Below are positions 56,482 through 64,000 of a stretch of 64,000 nt of DNA, one piece after another. The stretch is from contig CAVSRC010000005.1 of assembly GCA_963730325.1 (NCBI GenBank), forward strand, positions 186,001-250,000. The letters run 5' to 3'. The stretch comes from CAVSRC01 sp963730325. GTDB lineage: Bacteria > Pseudomonadota > Alphaproteobacteria > Rhizobiales > Kaistiaceae. Each line of letters starts with the position of its first letter. Position 1 is the first letter of the stretch. Both the position numbers and the translations under genes were made by a program. The notes beneath the pieces are model-generated. The model did not search any database and had not been told where the DNA came from. It worked only from the letters and a program-made list of their open reading frames with translations.

Positions 56482-57042
56482 ATGCGTAAACTGTTTTCGA
56501 CGTTTCTCATTCTGGCGGCCGCTGCCTGCTGGCCGCTCGCCGCGCGTGCGGACAATTCCGTCTACATCGATCAGGTGGTCGGAAACGTCCTCGGCGCGGT
56601 CTTCGACGGGCTGTCCGCGACGGGACCGTCCGGTGGCCTGTCGCTGCCCCTGCATGCGCCGCACGTCGGCAGTGTCGTCGTCGGCCACCAATACGGCAAC
56701 CACAACACGGCCAACCTCGACGTCCACAGCGGCAACGCCGCCTGGGCCGAGCAGCACGGCGCCGACAACACCACATCGATCGATGCCGGCGGCAGCGGCA
56801 ACAGCATCGCTGCGCTGCAGGTCGGCAACGGCAACACGTCGAACCTGGCCACCAGCGGATACGGCAACGTCCTGCTCCAGGCACAACTCGGCAGCTACAA
56901 CGACGCCAGCCTCGCTCTGACCGGCAATCACACGATCGTGCTGCAGACGCAGGTCGGCAACGGTCTCCACTTCGACCTGTCCGATCTCGGCCCGCTGCCG
57001 AGCAACAGGCTCATCATCATCAGACAGACGCGCAATCATTGA
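56482..57042 (+). CDS. Second curlin-repeat protein
   Basis: A 186-residue secreted protein with signal FSTFLILAAAACWPLAARAD. It has four perfect Q-x-G-x-x-N motifs (QYGNHN, QHGADN, QVGNGN, QLGSYN) and several degenerate ones (VHSGNAA, GGSGNS, SGYGNV), and an aromatic/hydrophobic N-terminal segment not repeat-like. It could be a nucleator (CsgB-type) or a second fibre subunit. It starts 4 bp after csgH and ends 9 bp before csgF, so all are one operon. Confidence 0.85.
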   Translation: MRKLFSTFLILAAAACWPLAARADNSVYIDQVVGNVLGAVFDGLSATGPSGGLSLPLHAPHVGSVVVGHQYGNHNTANLDVHSGNAAWAEQHGADNTTSIDAGGSGNSIAALQVGNGNTSNLATSGYGNVLLQAQLGSYNDASLALTGNHTIVLQTQVGNGLHFDLSDLGPLPSNRLIIIRQTRNH

Positions 57043-57051
57043 GGTGTCGCG

Positions 57052-57471
57052 ATGTTCCGTATTGCTTTCTTTGCCATAGCCGCCCTGGCATTCGTGCCGG
57101 CCGCCGGCGCCAGCCCCCTGGTCTATCAGCCGGTGAATCCGCTCTTCGGCGGCTATACCGGCAACGGCCCGACGCTGCTCTCCGAGGCCCAGGCGCAGAA
57201 CTCATTCGGCAGCGTGTCTTCGGCGCTCGCCTCGGCAATCTCGAGCGCGACGCAGACGCCATCGCAGCAGTTCGCCGCCACCATCCAGAGCCGCCTGCTC
57301 TCGGCGCTGGCCGACCAGATAACCAACGCCATCTTCGGCGAGGATCCCCAGCAGAGCGGCACCTACACGATCGAGGGAACCACCATCTCGTTCGATCACG
57401 TCAACGGCAATATCGAGCTGACCATCAACGATGGCACATCGACGACGACGATAACGCTCCCGGCAATCTGA
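57052..57471 (+). CDS. csgF: Curli assembly factor CsgF
   Basis: CsgF is secreted to the outside of the CsgG pore and helps anchor nucleation. The 139-residue protein has a signal peptide (AFFAIAALAFVPAAGAS-like), then LVYQPVNPLFGGYTGNGPTLL, the conserved pore-plugging N-terminus (FxNPxFGG type), AQAQNS and a C-terminal beta-rich region ending TTTITLPAI. Length matches the family. It follows the second curlin gene by 9 bp. Confidence 0.92.
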   Translation: MFRIAFFAIAALAFVPAAGASPLVYQPVNPLFGGYTGNGPTLLSEAQAQNSFGSVSSALASAISSATQTPSQQFAATIQSRLLSALADQITNAIFGEDPQQSGTYTIEGTTISFDHVNGNIELTINDGTSTTTITLPAI

Positions 57472-57473
57472 CC

Positions 57474-57569
57474 GTGGCCGGCCGCTATCAACAGGGAGAT
57501 TGCCAGATCAGGGAACACGGCCGGGGCAACGCGCATTCGTCAGCGTTCATTGGGCAGATACGGGGGTAG
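57474..57569 (+). other. Possible curlin remnant or short peptide before csgG
   Basis: A 32-codon open stretch (GTG 57474 to TAG 57569) between csgF and csgG reads VAGRYQQGDCQIREHGRGNA and so on, ending GQIRG. The pattern of Gln/Gly/Asn resembles a curlin repeat, and the base use looks coding. It may be a decayed curlin gene or chance. There is no ribosome site for the GTG. Low confidence. Confidence 0.3.
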
Positions 57570-57570
57570 C

Positions 57571-58497
57571 ATGCGTCTCAAGTTTTCCGTGAGGTGGCCG
57601 CTCGGCCTCTCGATCGTCGGCGCGCTGGCGCTTCTTGCTCCCCTGTCCGCGTGCGGCACATCCAAATCCCTTTTGCATCAGGCGGCGATTGTGCAGCCCG
57701 AGACGGGCCCCGGGGCGAGCTTGTCCAATCTGCCGCCGCCGGAGCGGAAGGTCGATGTCGCCGTCTATGAATTTCCGGACCTGACCGGCAAGAACGAGCC
57801 CAACGACACCATCGCGCTCTATTCGCGGGCGGTCACCCAGGGTGCGGTCGCCTTCGTCATCGATGCGCTGCGCAATACCGGCGACGGGTTGTGGTTCGAC
57901 GTGGTCGAACGCAGCAGCCTGAAGGACCTCCTCCAGGAGCGCCAGCTCATCCGGGCGACGCGCACCGAGACCCAGGGCGACAAGGCGGAGCCGTTGCCGG
58001 CGATCCGCTTTGCCGGCGTCATCCTCGCCGGGGGCATCGTCGGCTACGACGCCAATACGACGACCGGCGGCATCGGCGCGAACTACCTCGGTATTGGCGC
58101 CGACATGAAGTATCGGCGCGACGTGGTCACCGTCGGCATGCGCATCGTCTCCGTGCTGAGCGGCGAGGTTCTCTTGAGCGTGACCACGACGAAGACGATC
58201 TATTCGGTCGGCCTGAGCAGCAGCGTCAACAAGTTTGTCGCCGTCGATCAACTTCTCCAGGCGGAGGCCGGATTCACCCACAACGAGCCCACCCAGCTCG
58301 CCGTTCGCGAGGCCATCGAACTGGCCGTGTATTCCCTGATCGTCGAGGGTGCCGAACAGGGCCTGTGGCATTTCCAGAACCGTCCGTTCGAGCAGACGGT
58401 GATCGAGCGTTACCGCGATCGCACCGCCAAGCACAAATCGCCGACACTGACCGACGCACCCGCGGCGAAGCCGGCCGTCGCTAGCGCTGAACAATGA
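57571..58497 (+). CDS. csgG: Curli secretion channel lipoprotein CsgG
   Basis: CsgG forms the nonameric outer-membrane pore that exports curlin subunits. The 308-residue protein has a lipoprotein signal (ALALLAPLSACG, lipobox Cys near residue 29), then VDVAVYEFPDLTGKNEPND, LWFDVVERSSLKDLLQERQLIR, AGVILAGGIVGYDANTTTGG, the constriction segment YLGIGADMKYRRDVVTV and VDQLLQAEAGFTHNEP, all CsgG features. GGGGGT precedes ATG 57571. It overlaps the convergent CsgB-like gene by 17 bp. No CsgE was found in the window. Confidence 0.95.
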   Translation: MRLKFSVRWPLGLSIVGALALLAPLSACGTSKSLLHQAAIVQPETGPGASLSNLPPPERKVDVAVYEFPDLTGKNEPNDTIALYSRAVTQGAVAFVIDALRNTGDGLWFDVVERSSLKDLLQERQLIRATRTETQGDKAEPLPAIRFAGVILAGGIVGYDANTTTGGIGANYLGIGADMKYRRDVVTVGMRIVSVLSGEVLLSVTTTKTIYSVGLSSSVNKFVAVDQLLQAEAGFTHNEPTQLAVREAIELAVYSLIVEGAEQGLWHFQNRPFEQTVIERYRDRTAKHKSPTLTDAPAAKPAVASAEQ

Positions 58498-58861
58498 TCG
58501 CCGTGTTGCCGGCGCCGGACTGATCGACGACTACGCGATTGTCGTTGCCGGACTGCCAGACCGAAATGCGCTGGCCGGTGCCCCGCTGGCTGGCGATGAC
58601 CTCATTGTCATAGCCTTGCTGGACGACCTGCAATTGCGCCTGGCCGTCGTGGGACCATCGCACGGCATTTCCCGCCTGATCGCGCGTGGCCCGCTGACCG
58701 GGCCCGTCGGCGGCAGTGGCGGTGAAGATCACGCCGGGCGCGTGATCCTTTGGGCCAATCGTCGGATCGATCGCAGCCTGGGCAATGTAAACGCCGGCAT
58801 CGGCCGCCAGCCCGGACTGGGGAAACAGGAGGACGAAAGCGAGCGCCATTGCGCGATACAT
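58481..58861 (-). CDS. CsgB-like minor curlin, convergent with csgG
   Basis: A 126-residue protein with a signal peptide (YRAMALAFVLLFPQSGLAADA) and, in the C-terminal half, three perfect Q-x-G-x-x-N motifs (QQGYDN, QSGNDN, QSGAGN) plus one degenerate (QRGTGQ), ending IIVQR. A short curlin domain with a basic end recalls CsgB, the fibre nucleator. It is on the minus strand, apart from the other csg genes, with its stop overlapping csgG by 17 bp. A near CtrA-type box lies 55 bp upstream. Confidence 0.82.
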   Translation of the reverse strand: MYRAMALAFVLLFPQSGLAADAGVYIAQAAIDPTIGPKDHAPGVIFTATAADGPGQRATRDQAGNAVRWSHDGQAQLQVVQQGYDNEVIASQRGTGQRISVWQSGNDNRVVVDQSGAGNTAIIVQR

Positions 58862-58915
58862 GGTTCTGCTCCGGCGGGTGCAGGTCAGACGGCCACCAAG
58901 ATTGCGTTCAACCGG

Positions 58916-58930
58916 TTAATACCCGAATAA
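58916..58930. promoter_or_regulatory. Near CtrA-type box upstream of the CsgB-like gene
   Basis: TTAATACCCGAATAA has TTAA, 7 bp, then ATAA: one mismatch from TTAA-N7-TTAA. It lies between the CsgB-like gene and the TIR-STAND gene. It is weaker than the two perfect boxes and may be chance. Confidence 0.3.
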
Positions 58931-59002
58931 CGTGCAGCCGCTCGACTACTGCGCGTCACCGGCGTGCCGAGCTAATGCCCAGATCGCGCCACGCGACTTT
59001 GC

Positions 59003-59030
59003 TTTACCAGCCACAATTCGCAGCTATAGT
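59003..59030 (+). promoter_or_regulatory. Candidate promoter of the TIR-STAND gene
   Basis: TTTACC (59003-59008), a 16-bp spacer and TATAGT (59025-59030): 4 of 6 at -35 and 5 of 6 at -10. It would start transcription about 65 bp before ATG 59103. No operator-like repeat is obvious. Confidence 0.45.
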
Positions 59031-59102
59031 TCTCGTTCATTGCGGCAGCTACACCTGTGAAGGCGATTCCCCCCTTCGCAATTCGCGGACGGTCCACTGC
59101 TC

Positions 59103-62100
59103 ATGCAGCGCTGGTTTCTGAGCTATAATTCGATTGATCTGCCGGTAGTCGAGCAACTCGACACCCTCCTGCGCAGCCAGATACCCGACACCGAGATTTT
59201 CTTCGCGCCGAAGACGCTTCGTGCCGGCGGCTATTGGCTGCCGAAGCTTGCCGAAGCCATCGCCGATGCCGGCGCCTTCGTCCTCTATGTCGGCGAGAAC
59301 GGTCTCGGTCCCTGGCAGGTGATCGAGTATTACGAGGCGCTCGACAAGCGGGTGAAGCAACCCGACTTCCCCATCGTCCTGGTTCTGCTCGATGGCCGCC
59401 CGGCGCCCGGCCTGCCCTTCCTGCGCCAGCTCCACTGGATCGTCACCCCCGATCCGGCTTCCGCCGATACCATCGGCAAGCTGAAGGACGCCACCACCGG
59501 CGGCGGCGCCCGGCCCGGCGAATTGTGGCGCTACACCGCGCCCTATCGCGGCCTTGCCTCGATGACCGAGGCCGACAGCGATTTCTTCTTCGGGCGCGAG
59601 CAGGAAACCATCGATGTGCTCGGCGCCGTCGCCGAGGGCAAGGAGCGCCTGGCCGTGCTCATCGGCAATTCCGGCGTCGGCAAGTCGTCGCTGGCCCAGG
59701 CCGGCGTGCTCGGCGCCCTGAAGCGCCAGGCCTGGCCGGAAGGCATCCCCGAGGCAACGCCGTGGCCGGCTGTCTTCAGCGGCAGCCGCGGCTGGTGCTT
59801 CCTCAAGATGCAGCCGGGCACCGACCCCATCAAGGCGCTGGTCGAGCCCTTCCTCAAGACCTGGCAGATCGATTCGACCGATCCGAAATGGGAGGAGCGG
59901 CGCTCCGACTGGATCGGCGCGCTCACCACCGGCAAGGCCACCCTCTCCGGCCTGCTCGATGCCACCGAGCGCCGCTACGAGGAGCTCGGCCAGCCCAGGC
60001 CGCCGGCCTTCTTCCTCTATGTCGACCAGGGCGAGGAGCTCTACGTCCGCTCCGAGGAGGCGCAGCGCGACGCCTTCTCGCGCCTTCTCGCCGATGCGGT
60101 TCCCGATCCGCGCCTCTACGCCATGATGAGCCTGCGCTCCGATTTCTTCGGCGCCCTGCAGAACGACCAGCCGCTGTTCGCCGTCCACCGCCAGATCAAC
60201 CTGCCGCCGCTGCGCGAGGCCGAACTGCGCCAGGTGGTCTCGAAGCCGGCGGCGCTGCTCTCGGCACGCTTCGAGAGCGACAAGCTGTGCGACGATCTCG
60301 CCCGCCGCGCGGCGGAGGAATCGGCGCGCGACGCCGGCGCCCTGCCGCTGCTCTCCTATCTGCTCGACGACATGTGGACCGACATGGTCCGCCGCGGCGA
60401 CGGCGTCATGCGCCTGCCGCCCCAGGCCATGGAACTCGGCGGCGTGCTCGCCGAGCGCGCCGATGCCTTCCTCGCCCGCGAGCCTCGGGCCGAGGAGCCG
60501 CTGCGCCGCCTGCTCACCCTCAAGCTCGCCACCGTGCGCGAGGATGGCGAGCCGACCCGGCGCCGCGCCCTGCGCTCCGAGTTCGGCGAGGACGAATGGC
60601 GCCTGGTCTCCGAGCTTGCCGACCATCCCCATCGCCTGCTCATCACAGCCACGCCGGAGGGCGGCGAGACCTATGCCGAGGTTGCCCACGAGGCGATCTT
60701 CAAGCGCTGGGGCAAGCTGCGCGGGTGGATCGCCGCCGAGCGCGAGTTCCTCTCCTGGCGCAGCCGCCTGGAGGGCGCCCGCCGGGCGTGGGAGGCGGCG
60801 CCGGCCCATGCCTGCAACGATGCCCTGCTCATGGGCCTGGCGCTCGGCGAGGCGCAGCAATGGCTGGCGCGCCGGGCCGAGGACCTGCCGTCGGTCGATC
60901 GCGCCTTCATCGAGAAGAGCACCGAGCGCGAGGTCCACGAGCACGAGGAACGCGAACGCGAGCGCGAGCAGCGCGACAGGCTTCGCCGGCGCATGCTCCA
61001 GGTCGCCGTGGCGGCGCTGGTGGTGGTCACCGGCCTGGCCGGCTTCTCGCTGTTCGAGATGTTCGATGCCAACCGCCAGCGCACCGCCGCCGAGCACCAG
61101 CGCGGGGTGGCCGAGGAGCAGAAGGTGCTGGCCGAGGAGCAACGCAGCATCGCTGTCCAGCGCCAGAAGGAGGCCGAGCAGCAGCAGCGCGTCGCCGAGA
61201 CGGCGACCAGGGAAGCGCAGGCCCAGAAGGCGCGCGCCGAGCGCAGCTTCTCGGCTGCCAAGGTTGCCCTCGACAAGCTCATCTTCGATGTCGCCGGCGA
61301 TCTCGGCGTCGTCGCCGGCCTGCGCGTCGACACCATCCGCACCATCCTCGACACCGTCAGCCAGACGATCGACGAGCTCGCCCAGTCGGCGCCCGACGAT
61401 ACCGAGCTGCAACGCAGCCGCTCGGCCATGTTCAACATGTTCGTCGATACCTACCTCGCCGCCGGCGACGTCAACGACGCCGTTCATGCCGCGCAGGAAA
61501 GCCTCGACATTGCGCGCAGGCTCTTTGCCGCCGCGCCCGACGATGTCGGCGCCGAGCGCGACGTTTCCATCAGCCTGGAGAAATTGGGCGACGTCAGGAT
61601 TCAGGCTGGCGACACCGAGGGCGCTCTTGACGCCTATCAGGAGCGCCTGGCCTTCGCCCGCCGCCTGTTGACCCACGACGCCAAGAGCCTCCGGGCGAAG
61701 CGCGACCTGTCGGTCAGCCTCAACAAGGTCGGCGACGTGCGCCTGCGCGCCGGCGACCAGGATGGCGCGCTGGCCGCCTACAGTGAAGGCCTCGATATCG
61801 CGCGCGACCTCGCCAGGCAGGAGCCCGACAATGCCGAGGCCCGGCGCGACGTCTCCGTCAGCCTGACCAAGGTCGGCGACGTGAAGATCGAGGTCAGCGA
61901 CTACGACGCCGCCCTTGCGGTCTACCAGGAAGCCCTCGACATGCGTCGCAAGCTGTCGGATGCCTATCCCGGCAATGCCCAGATGCTGCGCGATGTCTCG
62001 GTCAGCCTCACCCGCCTCGGCGACGTCAAGCTGAAGAAGAAGGATTCCGAAGGCGCGCTCGAGTCCTACCAGCAGAGCCTGGCGCTTGCCCGCCGGCTGG

Positions 62101-62483
62101 CGCTGATGGATTCCGGCAATGCCCAGGCCCAGCGCGACGTGTCGGTCAGCCTCAACAAGGTCGGCGACATGCAGCTCGACGACAAGGATCGCGAGGGAGC
62201 CTACGCCACCTATACCGAGAGCCTCAATATCGCCCGCCACCTGGCTGTGAGCGATCCCGGCAACGCCCAGGCGCAGACCGACCTCGTCGTGTCGCTGTCG
62301 CGTGTCGCCGATGTTTCCGACGAACCCGAGCCGCTCTATCGCGAGTGTCTCGACATCCTCCACGGTCTCGATGGCCAGGGGCGCCTGAGCCCGGAGCAGA
62401 AGGGCTGGATCACCTGGCTCAACAACCAGATCGACGCGTTGAAGGCCCCGCCGCCGGAGAAGACGCCGGCGAAGAAATCGTGA
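59103..62483 (+). CDS. TIR - STAND ATPase - membrane segment - repeat protein
   Basis: A 1126-residue protein resembling immune/cell-death sensors. Residues 1-150: TIR fold (RWFLSYNSIDLPVVEQL, EIFFAPKTLRAGGYW, then WQVIEYYEAL with Glu 75 at the usual NADase position). Residues 170-560: STAND-type (nSTAND1-like) ATPase with P-loop IGNSGVGKSSLAQAG (188-196), Walker B YVDQGEEL (306-313), MSLRSDFFG, and VAHEAIFKRWGKL. Residues 596-630: charged coiled coil; 633-655: a transmembrane helix; then Gln/Glu coiled coil to about 720. From 819, six repeats at an exact 48-residue step (RDVSVSLNKVGDV type at 819, 867, 915, 963, 1011, 1059) look TPR-like. Base composition matches the host. Inferred role: ligand-gated NAD+-cleaving or signalling sensor. 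Confidence 0.9.
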   Translation: MQRWFLSYNSIDLPVVEQLDTLLRSQIPDTEIFFAPKTLRAGGYWLPKLAEAIADAGAFVLYVGENGLGPWQVIEYYEALDKRVKQPDFPIVLVLLDGRPAPGLPFLRQLHWIVTPDPASADTIGKLKDATTGGGARPGELWRYTAPYRGLASMTEADSDFFFGREQETIDVLGAVAEGKERLAVLIGNSGVGKSSLAQAGVLGALKRQAWPEGIPEATPWPAVFSGSRGWCFLKMQPGTDPIKALVEPFLKTWQIDSTDPKWEERRSDWIGALTTGKATLSGLLDATERRYEELGQPRPPAFFLYVDQGEELYVRSEEAQRDAFSRLLADAVPDPRLYAMMSLRSDFFGALQNDQPLFAVHRQINLPPLREAELRQVVSKPAALLSARFESDKLCDDLARRAAEESARDAGALPLLSYLLDDMWTDMVRRGDGVMRLPPQAMELGGVLAERADAFLAREPRAEEPLRRLLTLKLATVREDGEPTRRRALRSEFGEDEWRLVSELADHPHRLLITATPEGGETYAEVAHEAIFKRWGKLRGWIAAEREFLSWRSRLEGARRAWEAAPAHACNDALLMGLALGEAQQWLARRAEDLPSVDRAFIEKSTEREVHEHEEREREREQRDRLRRRMLQVAVAALVVVTGLAGFSLFEMFDANRQRTAAEHQRGVAEEQKVLAEEQRSIAVQRQKEAEQQQRVAETATREAQAQKARAERSFSAAKVALDKLIFDVAGDLGVVAGLRVDTIRTILDTVSQTIDELAQSAPDDTELQRSRSAMFNMFVDTYLAAGDVNDAVHAAQESLDIARRLFAAAPDDVGAERDVSISLEKLGDVRIQAGDTEGALDAYQERLAFARRLLTHDAKSLRAKRDLSVSLNKVGDVRLRAGDQDGALAAYSEGLDIARDLARQEPDNAEARRDVSVSLTKVGDVKIEVSDYDAALAVYQEALDMRRKLSDAYPGNAQMLRDVSVSLTRLGDVKLKKKDSEGALESYQQSLALARRLALMDSGNAQAQRDVSVSLNKVGDMQLDDKDREGAYATYTESLNIARHLAVSDPGNAQAQTDLVVSLSRVADVSDEPEPLYRECLDILHGLDGQGRLSPEQKGWITWLNNQIDALKAPPPEKTPAKKS

Positions 62484-62485
62484 CC

Positions 62486-62562
62486 GCGCGCTCCGGCGCG
62501 CCCGCCTGAGGGAAGGCGCTGGCTTGTGGGCTGAGACAACCGCCCGTCGAACCGCCGGGCGG
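62486..62562. terminator. Two hairpins after the TIR-STAND gene
   Basis: GCGCGC-TCCG-GCGCGC (62486-62501) and CCGCCCG / CGGGCGG with a 9-nt loop (62540-62562) lie in the 99-bp gap before mutS. Neither has a T-tract. They may end the sensor transcript. Confidence 0.4.
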
Positions 62563-62582
62563 CATCTGCTAGCTTCCGCCCC

Positions 62583-64000
62583 ATGGATTTCCCCGCCGCC
62601 GCCCCCAAGGCCGCTTCCGCGCCGGCCGCCGAGCTTGTCGCCGCCACGCCGATGATGGCGCAATATCTGGAGATCAAGGCGGCCAATCCCGATTGCCTGC
62701 TTTTCTACCGCATGGGCGATTTCTACGAGATGTTCTTCGGCGACGCCGAGGTCGCCTCGCGCGCGCTGGGCATCGCCCTCACCAAGCGCGGCAAGCATCT
62801 CGGCGACGACATCCCCATGTGCGGCGTGCCGGTCCACGCCGCCGACCAGTACCTGCAGAAGCTGATCGCGCTCGGCCACCGCGTTGCCGTCTGCGAGCAG
62901 GTCGAGGACCCGGCGGAGGCGAAAAAGCGCGGCTCCAAGTCGGTGGTCCGCCGCAATGTCATCCGTCTGGTCACGCCGGGCACGCTGACCGAGGACGCGC
63001 TGCTTTCGGCGTCCCGCAACAATTATCTCGCCGCGGTCGCCCGCCAGCGCGGCGGCGCGGCGGAGGCGGACGCCTTCGCGCTCGCCTGGATCGACATCTC
63101 CACCGGCGAGTTCCGCGTCGCTGCGAGCGACCGGGCGCGGCTTGCCGCCGATCTCGCCCGCATCGACCCGAGCGAGGTGCTCGTCGCCGATGCTGCCTTC
63201 GCCGACGCCGATCTCGCTGCCGTCTGGCGGGCTCTGCCGGCCGCCGTCACGCCGCTGTCGGCCGCCTTCTTCGACAGTGCCACGGCGGGCGAACGGCTTG
63301 CCGCCTATTACGGCGTCGCCAGCCTCGATGGCTTCGGCGCCTTCTCCCGCGTCGAGATCGCCGCCGCCGCGGCGGCGCTCGCCTATGTCGAGAAGACCCA
63401 GTTGGGCGCCCGCCCGCCGCTTGAGCCGCCGGCCCGCGAATCGACCGGCGAGGTCATGCTCATCGATGCCGCCACCCGCGCCAATCTCGAGCTTGTCAGC
63501 ACGCTCTCCGGCGAGCGTCGCGGCAGCCTCATTGCCGCCATCGATCGCACGGTCACCGGCGGCGGCGCCCGTTTGCTCGCCCGCCGCCTGGCCGGTCCCT
63601 CCACCGACCCGGCGGTGATTGCCGGCCGCCTCGATTCGATCGCCTGGATGCTGGCCGATGGCGACCGTCGCCAGCAGGTCCGTGCGGCGCTGTCCGCCGC
63701 ACCCGACCTTTCCCGCGCCTTGTCGCGCCTCAAGCTCGATCGCGGCGGCCCGCGCGATCTCGCCGCGATAGGCGATGCGCTCGACGCGGCGGCGAGCGTC
63801 CTTGCCGTGCTGGGGGAGGGGGAAGAGAAAGAAGAGCCGTTGCCAACCGAACTGGCATCCGTCGCCGAGGCGCTCGCCCGCCGGCCGGCGGCGCTCGGCG
63901 CAGAGCTGGCCGCGGCGCTCGCCGACGAGCTACCGCATTTGAAGCGCGACGGCGGTTTCGTCCGCGCCGGCTGCCGTGCCGAACTCGACGAGGCGCGCCA
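62583..64000 (+). CDS. mutS: DNA mismatch repair protein MutS, 3' end outside window
   Basis: MutS recognises base mismatches and starts repair. The 472 visible residues contain the mismatch-binding FYEMFFGDAE (Phe-x-Glu within FYRMGDFYEMF), KRGKHLGDDIPMCGVPVHA, CEQVEDP, VTPGTLTED, DISTGEF and the start of the lever domain (LIDAATRANLELVSTL, GARLLARRLAGPSTDP). The C-terminal ATPase is beyond the window. ATG 62583 is the likely start. The maeB-mutS neighbourhood is usual in rhizobia, here split by the accessory block. Confidence 0.97.
   Translation, partial: MDFPAAAPKAASAPAAELVAATPMMAQYLEIKAANPDCLLFYRMGDFYEMFFGDAEVASRALGIALTKRGKHLGDDIPMCGVPVHAADQYLQKLIALGHRVAVCEQVEDPAEAKKRGSKSVVRRNVIRLVTPGTLTEDALLSASRNNYLAAVARQRGGAAEADAFALAWIDISTGEFRVAASDRARLAADLARIDPSEVLVADAAFADADLAAVWRALPAAVTPLSAAFFDSATAGERLAAYYGVASLDGFGAFSRVEIAAAAAALAYVEKTQLGARPPLEPPARESTGEVMLIDAATRANLELVSTLSGERRGSLIAAIDRTVTGGGARLLARRLAGPSTDPAVIAGRLDSIAWMLADGDRRQQVRAALSAAPDLSRALSRLKLDRGGPRDLAAIGDALDAAASVLAVLGEGEEKEEPLPTELASVAEALARRPAALGAELAAALADELPHLKRDGGFVRAGCRAELDEAR

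Noticed and set aside
59049..62879. 1276-residue open frame antisense to the sensor gene
   Set aside because: It mirrors the codon bias of the real gene in GC-rich DNA, is rich in Gly/Arg/Leu/Ala and shows no domains.

Overview
The window looks like a GC-rich alphaproteobacterial chromosome, most probably of the order Hyphomicrobiales (Rhizobiales). Evidence: hemE lies next to a ppsR-maf-aroE-coaE-dnaQ block; the his genes run hisB-DUF2628-hisH-hisA-hisF-hisE-coaA; dnaK/dnaJ are followed by a PmtA-type methyltransferase; there is a Tim44-like/mltA/smr operon divergent from secB, a DUF1402 protein, and CsgH (an alphaproteobacterial curli protein). No tRNA, rRNA, insertion sequence or CRISPR array was seen. 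The genus cannot be named from this sequence. Layout: 1-1254 holds the 5' part of hemE and a 404-bp gap with a perfect CtrA-type box, two near-consensus DnaA boxes and an AT-rich stretch, the expected signature of an alphaproteobacterial chromosomal origin. 1255-6853 carries ppsR, maf, aroE, coaE, a DUF2630 protein, a frameshifted aldo/keto reductase, a secreted hydrolase and dnaQ. 6917-19522 carries a luciferase-like oxidoreductase, an amylosucrase-like GH13 enzyme, hrcA, rph-rdgB-hemW, a lipoprotein of the LpoA/periplasmic-binding class, rsmI-yraN-gshB-HAD and comM. 19610-28310 carries a hybrid histidine kinase, a REP-like palindrome, grpE, coaA and the histidine operon; five reading-frame breaks fall within 2.7 kb here. 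28349-40098 carries hslVU, DUF1402, Tim44-like/mltA/smr, secB, a PfkB kinase, nth, an Ada-type methyltransferase, a MarR-GNAT fusion with a strong inverted-repeat operator, and NnrS. 40171-47621 is a minus-strand run: gpmA, dapB, DUF1330, an FMN reductase, an atypical histidine phosphatase, pmtA, dnaJ, a GNAT enzyme and dnaK, the last behind an RpoH-type promoter. 47924-54228 carries a small glycine-rich protein, a GltB-like flavoprotein, alkB, a secreted protein, lepB and maeB. 54229-62562 is an accessory block between maeB and mutS: a curli (functional amyloid) locus with three curlin-repeat proteins plus CsgH, CsgF and CsgG, followed by a 1126-residue TIR - STAND ATPase - membrane segment - repeat protein that resembles prokaryotic immune/cell-death sensors. 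mutS then runs off the window. Working together: the first 20 kb and the centre are housekeeping (replication, translation fidelity, cofactors, histidine, proteostasis). The curli genes form a secretion/assembly unit whose first gene has a CtrA-type box almost identical in layout to the one at the origin, suggesting cell-cycle or developmental control of adhesion. The TIR-STAND gene starts divergently from the last curlin gene and is the best candidate for an uncharacterised system. Eight genes show a single-base frame break; most are likely assembly errors, but this needs resequencing.
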